Part shown: piece by piece, positions 34,288 through 44,600 of the stretch
Position numbering within the stretch: position 1 is the stretch's first letter
How the letters are laid out: each line of letters begins with the position of its first letter
Assembly (NCBI GenBank): GCA_965214995.1
Contig: CBDCCT010000002.1
Location: forward strand, 5,766,001-5,830,000
Reading direction: 5' to 3'
Length of the DNA stretch: 64,000 nt
Source of the DNA: CBDCCT01 sp965214995
GTDB lineage: Bacteria; Deinococcota; Deinococci; Deinococcales; Trueperaceae
Position numbers and translations under genes: made by a program
Notes under the pieces: model-generated
What the model was told of the DNA's origin: nothing
The model's database searches: none
The model's input: only the letters and a program-made list of their open reading frames with translations

Positions 34288-35225
34288 CCGCTCGCCTCCT
34301 CATAGCGCAAGTTCCACAAATAAAGGAGCGACACGACGAACAGCACCGCGAAGAGCGTGTTTAAGACAGCCGCCCCGGTGCCGAACAGGAACTGATTGAA
34401 AATCTGCTGGAAGGCGAGCGTCGAAATCACGTGTGTCGCGTTAAAGGGTCCTCCTTGCGTTGTGACCCAGATAACGTCGAAAACTTTAAAGGTGTAAATG
34501 AGCCCGAGGAGCAGCGTGGCGACCAAGGCCGGGCGCAGCAGCGGCAGGGTCACGTTCCTAAACTTGGCCCAGCCCGACGCGCCGTCAATCTCCGCCGCCT
34601 CGTAGAGTTCTTCGGGGATGCCCTGAAGCCCCGCCAAAAGCAGCGCCATGTTAAAGGGAATCCCGAGCCAAATGTTGATAACGATAACCGCGGGCAGCGC
34701 GAAGTTTAAGTCGGCCAGCCAGTAGATGTTTTGCTCGATGAAGCCCAGCGTTTTGAGGAGCCAGTTGATGACCCCGACCTGCCCGTCAAAAAGCCAGCGG
34801 AACACGATGCCCACCACCACGACGGGAATCGTCCAGGCAATGAGGTAGAGCCCGCGCATCGCCCGGCTCCCCGGAAAGGGCCGGTTGTAAAACACAGCCA
34901 GCGCCAGCCCGATACTGAGCTGAAAAATAACGGAAAAGAGCGTGAATATAAAAGTTTGCCTCACCGCTTGAAGATAAAGCGGGTTGTTAAAAATCGCCCG
35001 GTAGTTCTGCCATCCCACCCAAGGCGCGTCGCCGCCAAGCAAGTTGATGGCCTTGAGGTCTTGGAAGGAAATCCGAAAATTAAAGGCGATGGGGTAGGCG
35101 ATGAAAAGGACTAAAAAGAGCGTGGCGGGCAGCATGAACGAATAGTTCACGAGCCCCCGCCGGAGCCCCGCCCACCTTGCTGGCGAGCGGGGTACGGGGG
35201 GACTTGTTAGCTTGCGCGTGCTCAT
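34284..35225 (-). CDS. Carbohydrate ABC transporter permease, MalF/UgpA type
   Basis: This 313-residue permease has six membrane segments, an N-terminal basic tail, the 'GWQNYRAIFNNPLYLQAVRQTF' periplasmic-entry region common to UgpA/MalF and the EAA loop 'GIPEELYEAAEIDGASGWAKFRNVTLPLL'. It pairs with the MalG-type protein encoded next. The gene begins 47 bases after the binding-protein stop. The sugar cannot be read from the permease. Confidence 0.92.
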   Translation of the reverse strand: MSTRKLTSPPVPRSPARWAGLRRGLVNYSFMLPATLFLVLFIAYPIAFNFRISFQDLKAINLLGGDAPWVGWQNYRAIFNNPLYLQAVRQTFIFTLFSVIFQLSIGLALAVFYNRPFPGSRAMRGLYLIAWTIPVVVVGIVFRWLFDGQVGVINWLLKTLGFIEQNIYWLADLNFALPAVIVINIWLGIPFNMALLLAGLQGIPEELYEAAEIDGASGWAKFRNVTLPLLRPALVATLLLGLIYTFKVFDVIWVTTQGGPFNATHVISTLAFQQIFNQFLFGTGAAVLNTLFAVLFVVSLLYLWNLRYEEASG

Positions 35226-35272
35226 CTGGACCTACTTTGGGAGGCTTGGAGCCCCTCGAGCTACTCCGACAA

Positions 35273-36490
35273 CTACTCCGACAACAGGGGGTCTATCACG
35301 GCCGCCGCGTCCGCCGCCGCGACCTCGGGCGTTTTGCCGCCGACGAGCACGCTCTGCACCATGTTCATGACTTCTTGGGAAACTTGCGGGTAGTTGGGGC
35401 CGTAGGCGCGCGGTTTGGCGACGGAAACGGCCTCGACGAACTTAGCGATCATCGGGTCGGAAGTAAAAACTTCAGCGTCGGCCAAATCTTCGCGGTTGGT
35501 GATAAAACCCGAGGTCTCGTACATCTTGAGAAGGTTCTCGGGCTGCGTGGCCCACTCAATCACGTCCCAGGCGGCGTCCATGTTGGCACCCGCGCCAATC
35601 GCAAAGTTCTGCCCGCCTAAGATAGAGGTGGGCGTGCCCGCGTCCGGCCAGGCGGCGACGTCCCATTCGAACTCAGGAGCGGCCGCGCGGATGCCGGGGA
35701 GCTGCCAAGGGCCGTTGATCATCATGGCGCATTTGCCCGCCAAGAACTGATTGTTGGCGTCGCCCTGGCCCCACTGGAGCGCCGCCCGCGGGATGCTGTT
35801 GTCCTCGTTCATCATGGCGTTGAGTAAGGTTAGTGCCTCGACGTTGGCCTCGCCGCCGATGTTTTGCAGGTCGCCGCCGTTGCCCCACAGAAAGGGCAGG
35901 TAGGTAAACGTGCCCTCTTCAGTGGCGACGAGCGACAAGCAGAAGCCCGCCTGGTCCCCCTCGGTGAGCGCGGCGGCCATCTCGCGCAACTCATCCCAGG
36001 TGGCCGGGGGCGCGTCAAACCCGGCCTCGTTCAGAAGGTCGATATTGTAATAGAGCGCCGTGGCGTTGCTGTCGAAAGGCACGCCGTAATTTGCACCCTG
36101 GTAAATGGTCGAGGCCCAGGGACCCTCGAAGTAGGCGTCTTTATATTCCCAATCCGCCACGTAATCGCTAATGTCTGCCAGCGCCCCCTGCGCCGCCAGC
36201 GCCTGGTTGTCGGGGTTGTCGACGATGAGGATGTCAGGCAGGGTGCCCGTCGCCGCGCCCTGGATGATGCGCGCCTTGAGGTCGCCGAAGCCGATGGGGG
36301 TGCGCTCGATGGTGACGCCCGGGTGCGCGGCCTCGTAGTCGGCTATCATGTCCTGAATCGCCTCGTTCAGGTTGTCGGCGTTGAAATAGTCCCACCACGT
36401 GAGCGTCGTGTCCTGTGCGCTGGCACCACCCAAAAATAGGCCCAACATCAGAACCGTCAAGAGCGAAACGATCAACTTTGGCGTTTTCAT
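35273..36490 (-). CDS. Extracellular carbohydrate-binding protein, family 1
   Basis: This is the high-affinity receptor of the sugar importer. The 405-residue protein has a signal peptide ending 'GGASAQD' near residue 26. The mature part begins 'TLTWWDYFNADNLNEAIQDMI', and later 'FLAGKCAMMINGPWQLPGI' is typical of family 1 binding proteins for oligosaccharides or sugar alcohols. A seven-codon longer frame exists, but ATG 36490 has AAGGGAG at good spacing. It is the first gene of the leftward operon, divergent from the LacI regulator. Confidence 0.92.
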   Translation of the reverse strand: MKTPKLIVSLLTVLMLGLFLGGASAQDTTLTWWDYFNADNLNEAIQDMIADYEAAHPGVTIERTPIGFGDLKARIIQGAATGTLPDILIVDNPDNQALAAQGALADISDYVADWEYKDAYFEGPWASTIYQGANYGVPFDSNATALYYNIDLLNEAGFDAPPATWDELREMAAALTEGDQAGFCLSLVATEEGTFTYLPFLWGNGGDLQNIGGEANVEALTLLNAMMNEDNSIPRAALQWGQGDANNQFLAGKCAMMINGPWQLPGIRAAAPEFEWDVAAWPDAGTPTSILGGQNFAIGAGANMDAAWDVIEWATQPENLLKMYETSGFITNREDLADAEVFTSDPMIAKFVEAVSVAKPRAYGPNYPQVSQEVMNMVQSVLVGGKTPEVAAADAAAVIDPLLSE

Positions 36491-36519
36491 GCGTGTCTCC
36501 CTTTGCTGCATTTGAATTA

Positions 36520-36532
36520 GGCTAGTCTAGCC
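36520..36532. promoter_or_regulatory. Perfect 13-base palindrome upstream of the sugar-binding protein gene
   Basis: GGCTAGTCTAGCC lies about 30 bases before the binding-protein start, where it would overlap the leftward promoter. It is a candidate operator for the divergent LacI-family regulator. The odd-centre symmetry is not the commonest LacI type, so the pairing is inference. Confidence 0.5.
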
Positions 36533-36710
36533 AACTTTGAGCAAATCTTCCCTGTGGAGTACCCGGTTACTGTTTAATCACGGTTTAGTCACTGTGTTAG
36601 TCACTGTGGCGAAAAAGGACGGCGTTGGCGGTGCGGGGTGGGGCTCGAGCACGTTTACCTTGAACTACTCCAATCTCACGGGACTCATGACGAGCTTGCG
36701 GTCGAACCGT

Positions 36711-36744
36711 TTCGATGATAGATTAAAAGTGAGTATAATCTCAC
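36711..36744 (+). promoter_or_regulatory. Promoter of the LacI gene with an inverted repeat around the -10
   Basis: TTCGAT (36711-36716), 17 bases, then a consensus TATAAT (36734-36739). The -10 is framed by GTGAG and CTCAC, making a 16-base inverted repeat GTGAGtataatCTCAC. A protein on this site would block the promoter, so autoregulation is likely. Confidence 0.65.
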
Positions 36745-36780
36745 ATCAGCGTGAATGTCAATTCATTAAAGGGGCTTCGA

Positions 36781-37782
36781 GTGGCGACCATCAAGGACGT
36801 GGCAAAACGGGCGGGGGTCTCGCCCAGCACCGTTTCCTACGCCTTGAGCGGCAAGCGCCCCATCTCGGCCGCCGTGAGGGCGCGCGTCGCCCAGGTGGTT
36901 GAGGAGCTGAATTTCACCCCAAACGCCCTCGCCCACAACCTGCGCAAAGGGAGCAGCGGCGCGGTCGGGCTCGTTTTCCCTTTCACCGACGCCACCGGAG
37001 AGACCGAGCTCGGCTTCGTTGCTACGGCGGCGGAGGCCCTTCGTGACGCCTACACCCTGAGCCTCTTTACGGGCTCACGAACGCCGGAGGAACTGCTCAG
37101 CGCCCTCCGCCAGAACCGGGTGGACGGGCTCATCCTGATGCAGATTACCCGGCACGACTCGAGGGTCGAACTCTTGCGCCGCAGCGATTTTCCTTTTGCG
37201 CTGATCGGCAGACCGGAACGTGCGGACGGTTTGAGCCTGGTCGATTTCGACTTTGAAGGGGCGGCTTATCTCGCTATCGAGCACTTGGTCGCCTTGGGGC
37301 ACCGCACGATTGGCTCTATCGACTTTCCCGCCGGAGACCGCGAGCAGGGGCTCGGCTACGCGCTCTTTTTGCAACAGGGGTGTGAACGCGCCCAACACGA
37401 CTTTGGCGTTGCCCTCGTGCGTCAGGCGTCGGGCCCGGGGTTTTGGGACGGCTACGCGGCGACGGAGAAACTGCTCAAGCGTGCGCCCGACCTGACCGCC
37501 ATCGTCGCGCTCGTGGGCGTGACGCAGTTCGGCGTCTTGAGGGCGCTCGCCGACGCGGGCAAACGCGTGCCCGAGGACGTTTCGGTGGTCTGTTCGGGCG
37601 CGTCCCGGGCCGCCGAATGGAGCAGCCCGCGCCTAAGTTGCGTCCCCGTGCCCTTTGGCGAACTCGGCCGCGTGGGGGCGGAGCTGCTGCTCGAGCGCCT
37701 AAAGGGTGAACCCACCAAGCACGTGATTCTGCCCGCCTGCTTGCTCGAGGCCGGCAGCACCGCGCCCGCCTCGAGGCGCTGA
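36781..37782 (+). CDS. LacI-family transcriptional regulator
   Basis: This 333-residue repressor has an N-terminal helix-turn-helix 'TIKDVAKRAGVSPSTVSYALSGKRPIS' (residues 3-29) and a periplasmic-binding-protein-like sensor domain ('GAVGLVFPFTDATGE' through 'VVCSGASRAAEWSSPRLSCVPVP'). GTG 36781 with AAGGGG upstream is preferred over the ATG ten codons earlier, because it places the helix-turn-helix at the usual distance. It is divergent from the sugar ABC operon and most likely represses it until the sugar or a derivative binds. Confidence 0.9.
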   Translation: MATIKDVAKRAGVSPSTVSYALSGKRPISAAVRARVAQVVEELNFTPNALAHNLRKGSSGAVGLVFPFTDATGETELGFVATAAEALRDAYTLSLFTGSRTPEELLSALRQNRVDGLILMQITRHDSRVELLRRSDFPFALIGRPERADGLSLVDFDFEGAAYLAIEHLVALGHRTIGSIDFPAGDREQGLGYALFLQQGCERAQHDFGVALVRQASGPGFWDGYAATEKLLKRAPDLTAIVALVGVTQFGVLRALADAGKRVPEDVSVVCSGASRAAEWSSPRLSCVPVPFGELGRVGAELLLERLKGEPTKHVILPACLLEAGSTAPASRR

Positions 37783-38948
37783 TGCTGGCGCGTCTCTACA
37801 CTCGCACGGCCTCACCCGTGCGGCGCGGGGCGCTTTTTTACGCGCTGTTTTGGGGCGCGGCGGGGATTTACGACCCCTTTTTGAGCGTCTACTTCTCACG
37901 TTTGGGTTTAACGGGGCGCGACATCGGGCTGCTCATGGCGCTCGTGCCCTTGGCAACGCTGCTCATGTCGCCGCTCGTGTCTTTTGTGGCGGATAGGGCG
38001 CGCTCGAGGGTGAGGCTCCTAAGTTTATGTCTCCTTGCAACCATTCCTGCGTTTATCGGCCTGTTCTTAGCAGATGATTTTAGAGGCGCGCTCGTCGGGA
38101 TGGCGCTCTTCGCCCTTTTTCGAGGTCCCGTCGAGCCGCTGGCCGACGCAGTGGTCGCGCGCATGGCGGTCACCCACGGCTTCGCCTACGGGCGGGCGCG
38201 CCTATGGGGCTCACTAAGCTTTGCGCCCGTCGCACTTCTTTGCGGCTTTTTGTGGGAGCGTTTGGGGTACGGCCCGATGCTGCTCGTCGCCGCGCTCTTC
38301 GCGTTCCCCGCCGCGCTGGCCGCCTTTTTATTAACCGAACAAACCGAGGCAACCACAGCGCGTAAGCCGCTCCGGGGACTCCTACGCGACCCCGTCATCG
38401 TCACCCTGACGCTCTGTTCGTTTTTGGCGGGCGGCGCGCTGGTCATGAACGAGACTTTCGCGGGCGTTTACATGGACGCCCTCGGCGGCGGCGCGTTTTT
38501 CGTCGGTGCTATCTGGGCCATCACCGCCTTTGCCGAACTGCCCACCATGCACTACGCCGACGCGCTGGTAGCGCGCTTCTCGGGTCCCAAGGCGCTCGCC
38601 GCCGCTTACGCGCTCATGGGGCTGTCTTTTTTGGGATACGCCTTTATTCGTGCTCCGGCTTGGCTCCTCAGCTTGAGCCTCTTGAAGGGTCTCGGCTTCG
38701 GCCTCTTTTTCGTGGCGACGGTTCGCACCGTAGACGCGCGCACGCCGCCGGAGTGGTCGGCGACGGCGCTGAGCGTGGTGTTCGGCGTGGCGACGTTGGG
38801 ATTGGCGCGGCTGTTGGGCTCGGGGCTCGCCGGGTTTTTGTACGACCTGTCGCCGCAGGTTCTCTTTTTGAGTTGTACAGCACTCGCTTTTGCCGCGGTG
38901 GGTATTCTGCTGGGGGCGAGGATGGTTTTTGCGCCGCTGGGGGATTGA
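37782..38948 (+). CDS. MFS transporter (MFS_1-like, LacY/NupG-type)
   Basis: This 388-residue carrier has twelve hydrophobic segments and the loop 'VADRARSRVRLLS' after the second segment, a variant of the major facilitator motif. The N-terminal 'FYALFWGAAGIYDPFLSVYFSRLGLTG' matches the MFS_1-like group of sugar and nucleoside proton symporters. Its ATG shares one base with the LacI stop (TGATG), so the two are coupled and the carrier is probably under the same regulator, giving a second route for sugar or product. The 139-base gap after it holds nothing recognised. Confidence 0.85.
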   Translation: MLARLYTRTASPVRRGALFYALFWGAAGIYDPFLSVYFSRLGLTGRDIGLLMALVPLATLLMSPLVSFVADRARSRVRLLSLCLLATIPAFIGLFLADDFRGALVGMALFALFRGPVEPLADAVVARMAVTHGFAYGRARLWGSLSFAPVALLCGFLWERLGYGPMLLVAALFAFPAALAAFLLTEQTEATTARKPLRGLLRDPVIVTLTLCSFLAGGALVMNETFAGVYMDALGGGAFFVGAIWAITAFAELPTMHYADALVARFSGPKALAAAYALMGLSFLGYAFIRAPAWLLSLSLLKGLGFGLFFVATVRTVDARTPPEWSATALSVVFGVATLGLARLLGSGLAGFLYDLSPQVLFLSCTALAFAAVGILLGARMVFAPLGD

Positions 38949-39087
38949 GCTTGGCTTTGTACCGTTTAGAAGTGGGAAGGGCTAGCTGGGTGAACGGGTC
39001 ACTAAAGTTTGGTTTGTGCCGTTAAGATGCGCGTCGAAGCCTAAACGCCGAGTCTCACTAAGCTGGCGAAATACCGAACGCAACTCA

Positions 39088-41676
39088 CTAGCGTTCAGAC
39101 GAATCCTCTTCCACAGTCGACAGTCTCGTGTACTCACCAACCTGTTTAACGAGGTGAAGGGGATAAGGCAGTGCCAAGGGGTCCAATGTGTAACTCGAGG
39201 ACAGTCTCAGCTTATTAACCAGCTGCGCCCACACCTCTTCATTATCGCCGTGCTGGAGCCCCGCCAAAAAGACTTCTTTAAGACCCGGATTCCAGGCAGG
39301 TTTGTCTGTATTACCGCGCCGCAATTCACCGTCTTCTTCGTAGGGAAAGCGCGACATCTTTTTGTTCAGCTTGTGTGTCACTGGGTTACTTGCAACACTG
39401 GCAAAGATAGCGTCTTCCATTTTGAACAAACCCCTCGCGAAGCCAGCATAACTTTTTGCGTTTTCCGCGTACCATTCGGGTGTTTCATCATGCTCATCAT
39501 CTCTTATCCGTGCGACGCGAAGACCAGACCAACGTGAGACAGGGAGAGCGTCGTTATTCTCAAAGGAAAGTGTATTGCGTTTGATGTTACCGTCTTGTGC
39601 CCATACCCAGGCGTTCCGAACCGTATGTGCTCGCATCAACAATACTGTTGGCGCACTGGAACACTCGACATCCAGAATGTTTTTGACAAAAGCACTCACG
39701 CGCTCCTTTTTGTCTTTATGAGGAACAGGTATCAACTCCCCTTTGGCCGCTTTAATTAGCATATCCCTGTAGTCAATCCATTGCCTGTTCATACATTCAC
39801 TTGTGCATTTAAGGAACGTGCCATCGGCAGACATGAGTAAAGCTACCGGGATGACACCTTTGTAATCATGGTGGTTGAAAATCCAGATGGCGAGATAGCG
39901 CATCTCTGGATACGCTTTAAGGGTTGTTATGGGTTCAGAGAAGCCCAGTTGCCTTAAACCGTCACCGAGCGCCGCTTCTGCTCGGTGAGCTACATTCTCA
40001 GAGCTTTTCTCTATGAACTGTGAGACGCTGTCTCTTTTTCCAAACCCTATGCGAAGGGCGTCCTTGGGGTCGGACGCCGGTTTAAAGATACCTTTGCCAT
40101 CCAATTCAATAATTGAGAGTGTCGGCAAGGTGGCATTACCGAGCTTGTATTTTATTTCGTTTGCACGCCTAAGGACCGCACGCCTACGTCTTTCTTTTTG
40201 TTCGTCGCCCACCTTTAGTTCGTCGCCAAGCGCTCCTAAATTATGACTGTGTAGTCGTATGCAGAGTTCTGAACTCGAGAGCGTTTGCTCTTTTGCGCTT
40301 CCGACAGCCGTACCAAAGACTGTGCTGATTTCGTTAAGTAAAGCTTGTTTAACTTCTTTAGTCTGTGTCCAAAGCTCTATCTGGATTTCCTTACCTATGC
40401 TCTGGGCAACTCGTCTACGCAACTCACGATAGTTATCAGCTGTAAAAGGCGGTTTCGGATTTGCACGTTGCTCATTTTTCTCTTTCCGCCCCTCTCGTTC
40501 TGTGAGCAACATTGACTTTGGGTTCACGAAAAGGGCGGGGGTTGCTTTGATGCGCTTAGGGGCGTCGCTGAACGAAAAATGGGGTTCTAAAGCGCTCGCT
40601 ATTTGTTCTGCTAATTGTTTTCGGTCCCGTGGCGGAATGCCTGTAGCAACACCATGTCTTCCCATCTCGTGGTGATGCACAACTGCCATATTTGGCTCAC
40701 CTTCAATGTTGATGGCTGCTCGAGGATTATTCAGGTATTCAATATCAAAGACTTCTGGCTTGGCGGAGAGTTTCGCAAGTATGGTGGTCAAGTTATCTGA
40801 CCACCTGCCATACCTCGCCCTGGCTACCGTAAACGTTTCGGCTGCGTGAATTCCTTCAATCCAAGGGATACTCGTTTTTAGATAGATGCCAGTGTCGTGA
40901 CCCGGTGGCAGGTAAAGTTGGCGACTACTCACCCAGCGTTTGATACCAAGGTGAACATAGATGCGGGGCTTGGCATTGGTAGGCAGAGTTCGCACGCTCA
41001 CACGAATGACAAAGGAGAATAGCCAGTGCTCAGGCGCGTTTGACTCTTCTCGTTTTCGTTTATTGGCAACAGGGACGGGCGGCCAACTGATGAGTTCGGC
41101 ATGACCACTTGTAGTTCCAGCGGTTGTTCTAAAAAACCTCAGGGTTCGCTTTCCGAGGATATAGGTGGGGTCACTCAGTTGTAGAGCAATTTTGTCGGGC
41201 AGCAGTGAGAAGGTAAGCCCATGTTGGGGTTTCGCCGTACCATTTTTACCCTCGTACCACGCTGCAAGATTTATACGTGATTTGCGCCACACCAGGTCGG
41301 CGGAGTCAAGGGCCCCAAGCAAACGGGTAAGCTCACGTTCATCAAGTTTTTTGTATGCAGCTTCAATCCACGCGCCGATGATAGCTTGAAGTTTCGCCGT
41401 ATCGACTTTTCTATGACTGTGAAGCCACCCCCTACCTCTTTCGCCCGCCTTCTTTTCGATACTGACAACATCGGCAACAAGCGCCCTGACAGTGTTGTTA
41501 AGACTCGTGACGGGAATGCTGACTTGGTCTCGCTTTGGGTATAGCTGTTTCACCGCTTCCAGCAAAAGTTGCTTGTAACTTTCAGGCAAGGCTAACGCCC
41601 AGGTCGTATAAGGCAAGCTGGAAACATCAGGCGCGAATTCGAAAGAGAGCGTGCGAAGTTCGTCATACTTAGCCAT
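39088..41676 (-). CDS. pPIWI_RE family PIWI-like protein (RNase H-fold module)
   Basis: This 862-residue prokaryotic PIWI relative, the pPIWI_RE family, was predicted by Burroughs, Iyer and Aravind to act with a helicase and a nuclease against invading DNA. It has an N-terminal pPIWI_RE_X-type region, a MID-like middle and a C-terminal RNase H-fold module. Visible markers include 'LSIIELDGKGIF', the 'TVRNAWVW' strand with the family arginine (about R687), 'SGLRVARIRDD', 'NPGLKEVFLAGL' with the family glutamate (about E801), and the terminal 'LALPYPLHLVKQVGEY'. AAAGGAG precedes ATG 41676, which overlaps the helicase stop by 8 bases. GC is lower than in neighbouring operons. Guide and target type are unknown. 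Confidence 0.88.
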   Translation of the reverse strand: MAKYDELRTLSFEFAPDVSSLPYTTWALALPESYKQLLLEAVKQLYPKRDQVSIPVTSLNNTVRALVADVVSIEKKAGERGRGWLHSHRKVDTAKLQAIIGAWIEAAYKKLDERELTRLLGALDSADLVWRKSRINLAAWYEGKNGTAKPQHGLTFSLLPDKIALQLSDPTYILGKRTLRFFRTTAGTTSGHAELISWPPVPVANKRKREESNAPEHWLFSFVIRVSVRTLPTNAKPRIYVHLGIKRWVSSRQLYLPPGHDTGIYLKTSIPWIEGIHAAETFTVARARYGRWSDNLTTILAKLSAKPEVFDIEYLNNPRAAINIEGEPNMAVVHHHEMGRHGVATGIPPRDRKQLAEQIASALEPHFSFSDAPKRIKATPALFVNPKSMLLTEREGRKEKNEQRANPKPPFTADNYRELRRRVAQSIGKEIQIELWTQTKEVKQALLNEISTVFGTAVGSAKEQTLSSSELCIRLHSHNLGALGDELKVGDEQKERRRRAVLRRANEIKYKLGNATLPTLSIIELDGKGIFKPASDPKDALRIGFGKRDSVSQFIEKSSENVAHRAEAALGDGLRQLGFSEPITTLKAYPEMRYLAIWIFNHHDYKGVIPVALLMSADGTFLKCTSECMNRQWIDYRDMLIKAAKGELIPVPHKDKKERVSAFVKNILDVECSSAPTVLLMRAHTVRNAWVWAQDGNIKRNTLSFENNDALPVSRWSGLRVARIRDDEHDETPEWYAENAKSYAGFARGLFKMEDAIFASVASNPVTHKLNKKMSRFPYEEDGELRRGNTDKPAWNPGLKEVFLAGLQHGDNEEVWAQLVNKLRLSSSYTLDPLALPYPLHLVKQVGEYTRLSTVEEDSSER

Positions 41677-44600
41677 TTGGGACTCCTTTGAGGTTGCTTA
41701 GGGCGTGGTAGAGGGGGCTGTAAAGAGCTTTTACCAATTCAGCGTCCTCGGCGTCGCCTTCACAGTAGGGGCGCAAAACCTCGAGCATGTTGAGAAGCAA
41801 GCTCGCTTCCCTGTCCAGACTGCCGTCTTCTCGTCTCGGGATGAACGCGCCGTCACAAAAGTAGACGTGAGCAGCTTGACCGCCCCTGACCAGCCGACCT
41901 ATAACTTGCCATATGGGAACGAGCAGGTTCCAGGTCACGGCCACCTGGTCGGATTTTTTGTCGGCGAGGTCAGCGTAGCGCAACTGAGTTTTAAGAAGCC
42001 CTATCCAACGCTGAAAGGCTCGCCTGCGTTTGTCCTTGGCGGCTTGCTCGAGGCTGCCCTCGACCGGTTTTTGCAACTCGTCTATGGCCCAGCGGTTGAT
42101 GGAATGAAGCGCGTAGTCGAGTTCGTTGGGTCGCGGATGCGGACGTACCAGGAAATAGGCTGCGCCGATGGCCGCGTAGCCCTCACTGTTTAGAATGTTG
42201 TGCCCGCGCTCTACGGCGAGTAAAGGAGCAACGAGAACTTTCGCGCCGGTGGTGGCAAACGTGTCGACAACACCGCGCCGTAAGCCTCTGTCTTGATCGT
42301 ACCAAAGTACCTGCTTTTCACCCTTGTCTCCATCCTTGTCCGCCTGCAAAAAACGTACCTCGTTTTGCCAGTCGGGCCTAACGCGGCAGATTTCCCGAAA
42401 CACGTGTTCCGTTTCTTCGTAGCTGCCTGTCAGAACGAGGGCGCGTTGCCTGCTCTCGGGGAGTTCGTTTAGGTGCGCGTCGAGCAGAGAGCGCCCGCTG
42501 ATATCGCTTTTACGCATCAGCCTATGGATAAGCTCAGCCAGCGCGTTTTCCCTCACCCCGCCGCGCGAACCAGACACCCTGACGGGACCTCCTCCTAAAC
42601 TCGTAAACTCGAAACGGCTCTCAGCGATGGCCGTGACTTCTTCGTCCGGCGCGCGCAGGACGCCCGTTACAGGCACCTGAACGTGATAGTTGGGGGACGC
42701 CCCCGCCCAAGAGGTTCCCGAGAGCAAAAGAACATGGGGGTTGGCAAACTCGTCACCCACAAAAAGCTCGTGCAGATTCAGGAGCAGGTAGCGCCCGACA
42801 CCCGCGCAGCGAAGATAGCGCAAGTCGCCTAAACCCTCGTCTACTTGGGTAAACTGCAAGGCCAGGATATTTCCCATAGGTGAGGTTGGCACGAGCGCCA
42901 TATAGTCCCTGGGGGGCCGTCCCGACAGCTCATTGTCTACAGCGAGTACTTCTTCGATGTGAGGCCACTGCGACAGCAATTTCTCTAAGCGGTTGGTGAG
43001 AATGCAGGTTAGTAAGAACAGCTCGAGCTTGATAGCCGCTTTTTCAAGCTGCGCTTCCTGTAGCTTGGTGTGGGTTTTGAGAAAGTCCTCGAGCTTTGAG
43101 CGAGTCGCTGTGAAGCTGCTATAGGTGAGTAGTTCTCTCGATATTCCCGTAAGTTCACCATTCTCTTTTTCACCTAGAGGGTCGTTGATGGCCTTTTCGA
43201 AGTGATCGAGAAGCCCGCCCGCATCCTCCTCTTCGCCGAACCAAGTTTCAACAAGTCGCTGGCTCAGTGTGACGCCGTTAAAGGGCAAGGTGCCAAGATA
43301 CCTTTTCAGGTCATCCTCACGTTGCCCCACATCATGCGTATTTTGGTACACCAGCGCGTAAAGGCGCTTGCTGGCGATTTGCGCAACATCATGAAGCATG
43401 ACCCAGCTCTCGACCTCTTTATTTTTAAGTTGGCTGCGCCCTTTCTGGTCGAGTACAGGATTGACTTTTGCCTGCAAGCCGCCCAACAAAGACCGGCCCT
43501 CTCTGTCAACAATCACCTGGTTGGGAGCAAATATTTGGTCGAGCCCTCTCTGAACGCGGTCTGCCTCATCGACAATCACGAGGTCACTCTGGCGCAAGGC
43601 AAGTTCCAGATAACGCAGGCTCTCACGGTTTTGCTGTTTGGGCACGCCCGCGTAAACGAGACTGGCGGGCGTCGCCACCCATATATCTGCACTAACGAGG
43701 TGACGGTCGGCTTCAAAGCGGGGGCAGGCACGCCACAAGGGACAGCAGTAACGTTTGGGGTGTTTCTTAGGTTCTTTTTCAACCTTTGTCAATGTTTGAC
43801 AGGGAGCATCTTTAAGCTCGAGCGGCCTCGCCGTGTTAACCAGCGCATCTAAAGGGCAGAAAGGGCTGACCCAGCGGGCTCTTGGGTCGCGTGAGGTCAA
43901 AGAGAGGTTTCGCTGTGTCCTGTGAAGCCTGTTGATGTGTCCCTCCCTGTCACTTTTGCCCAACATAGGCGCGGCGCCCACACCATAGCGCTCGTAAAGC
44001 TCCACGCGCTCCAAAACACTCACGACATCATTGAGAACAACCGTGACCCGTTTTTTCTGTTTAGCCATGTGAACGGCGAGCACATCCATCAGGGTGCTTT
44101 TGCCGCTACTCACCATGCCGATAACGTGACACATGGCCTCAAGCGTGAACGTCTCGCTCTCGAGCAGCAGCCCCTTGTCATAGATTTGCCAGCGCACTTT
44201 GCTGATACGTTTTTCCCAATTCCGAGGGGCTCGAGCCGCCAGAACATCTTGCTCGTCCATCTGAATAGCGGTTTGCTCCAACTCTTTCCAGGAGACTGTA
44301 ACAGGAGGTTTGCACTTATCTTTGCGTAAGAGATGTTTTCCGGGTTCCTCTTGAAGATGAGCTTCAGCCAACGCTATTTCATAGGGCTGTTGTTTAACGG
44401 AAAAGGTATAGCTTCCCGTCTCAGCCCACAACACCTCACGTTGACTGTAGGGTAGAGGATGAGAGAGCACCTGCTGGTAATGCTTTATCCTGTCTGCACA
44501 CAAACTGACCTCACGGTGCTCAAAACTATCACCTTCAAAGCTGTAAAGCCGTAGGGAGAGCTCGACCGACTTGTAATTCTCCAGCGCCTTTTCCCACACG

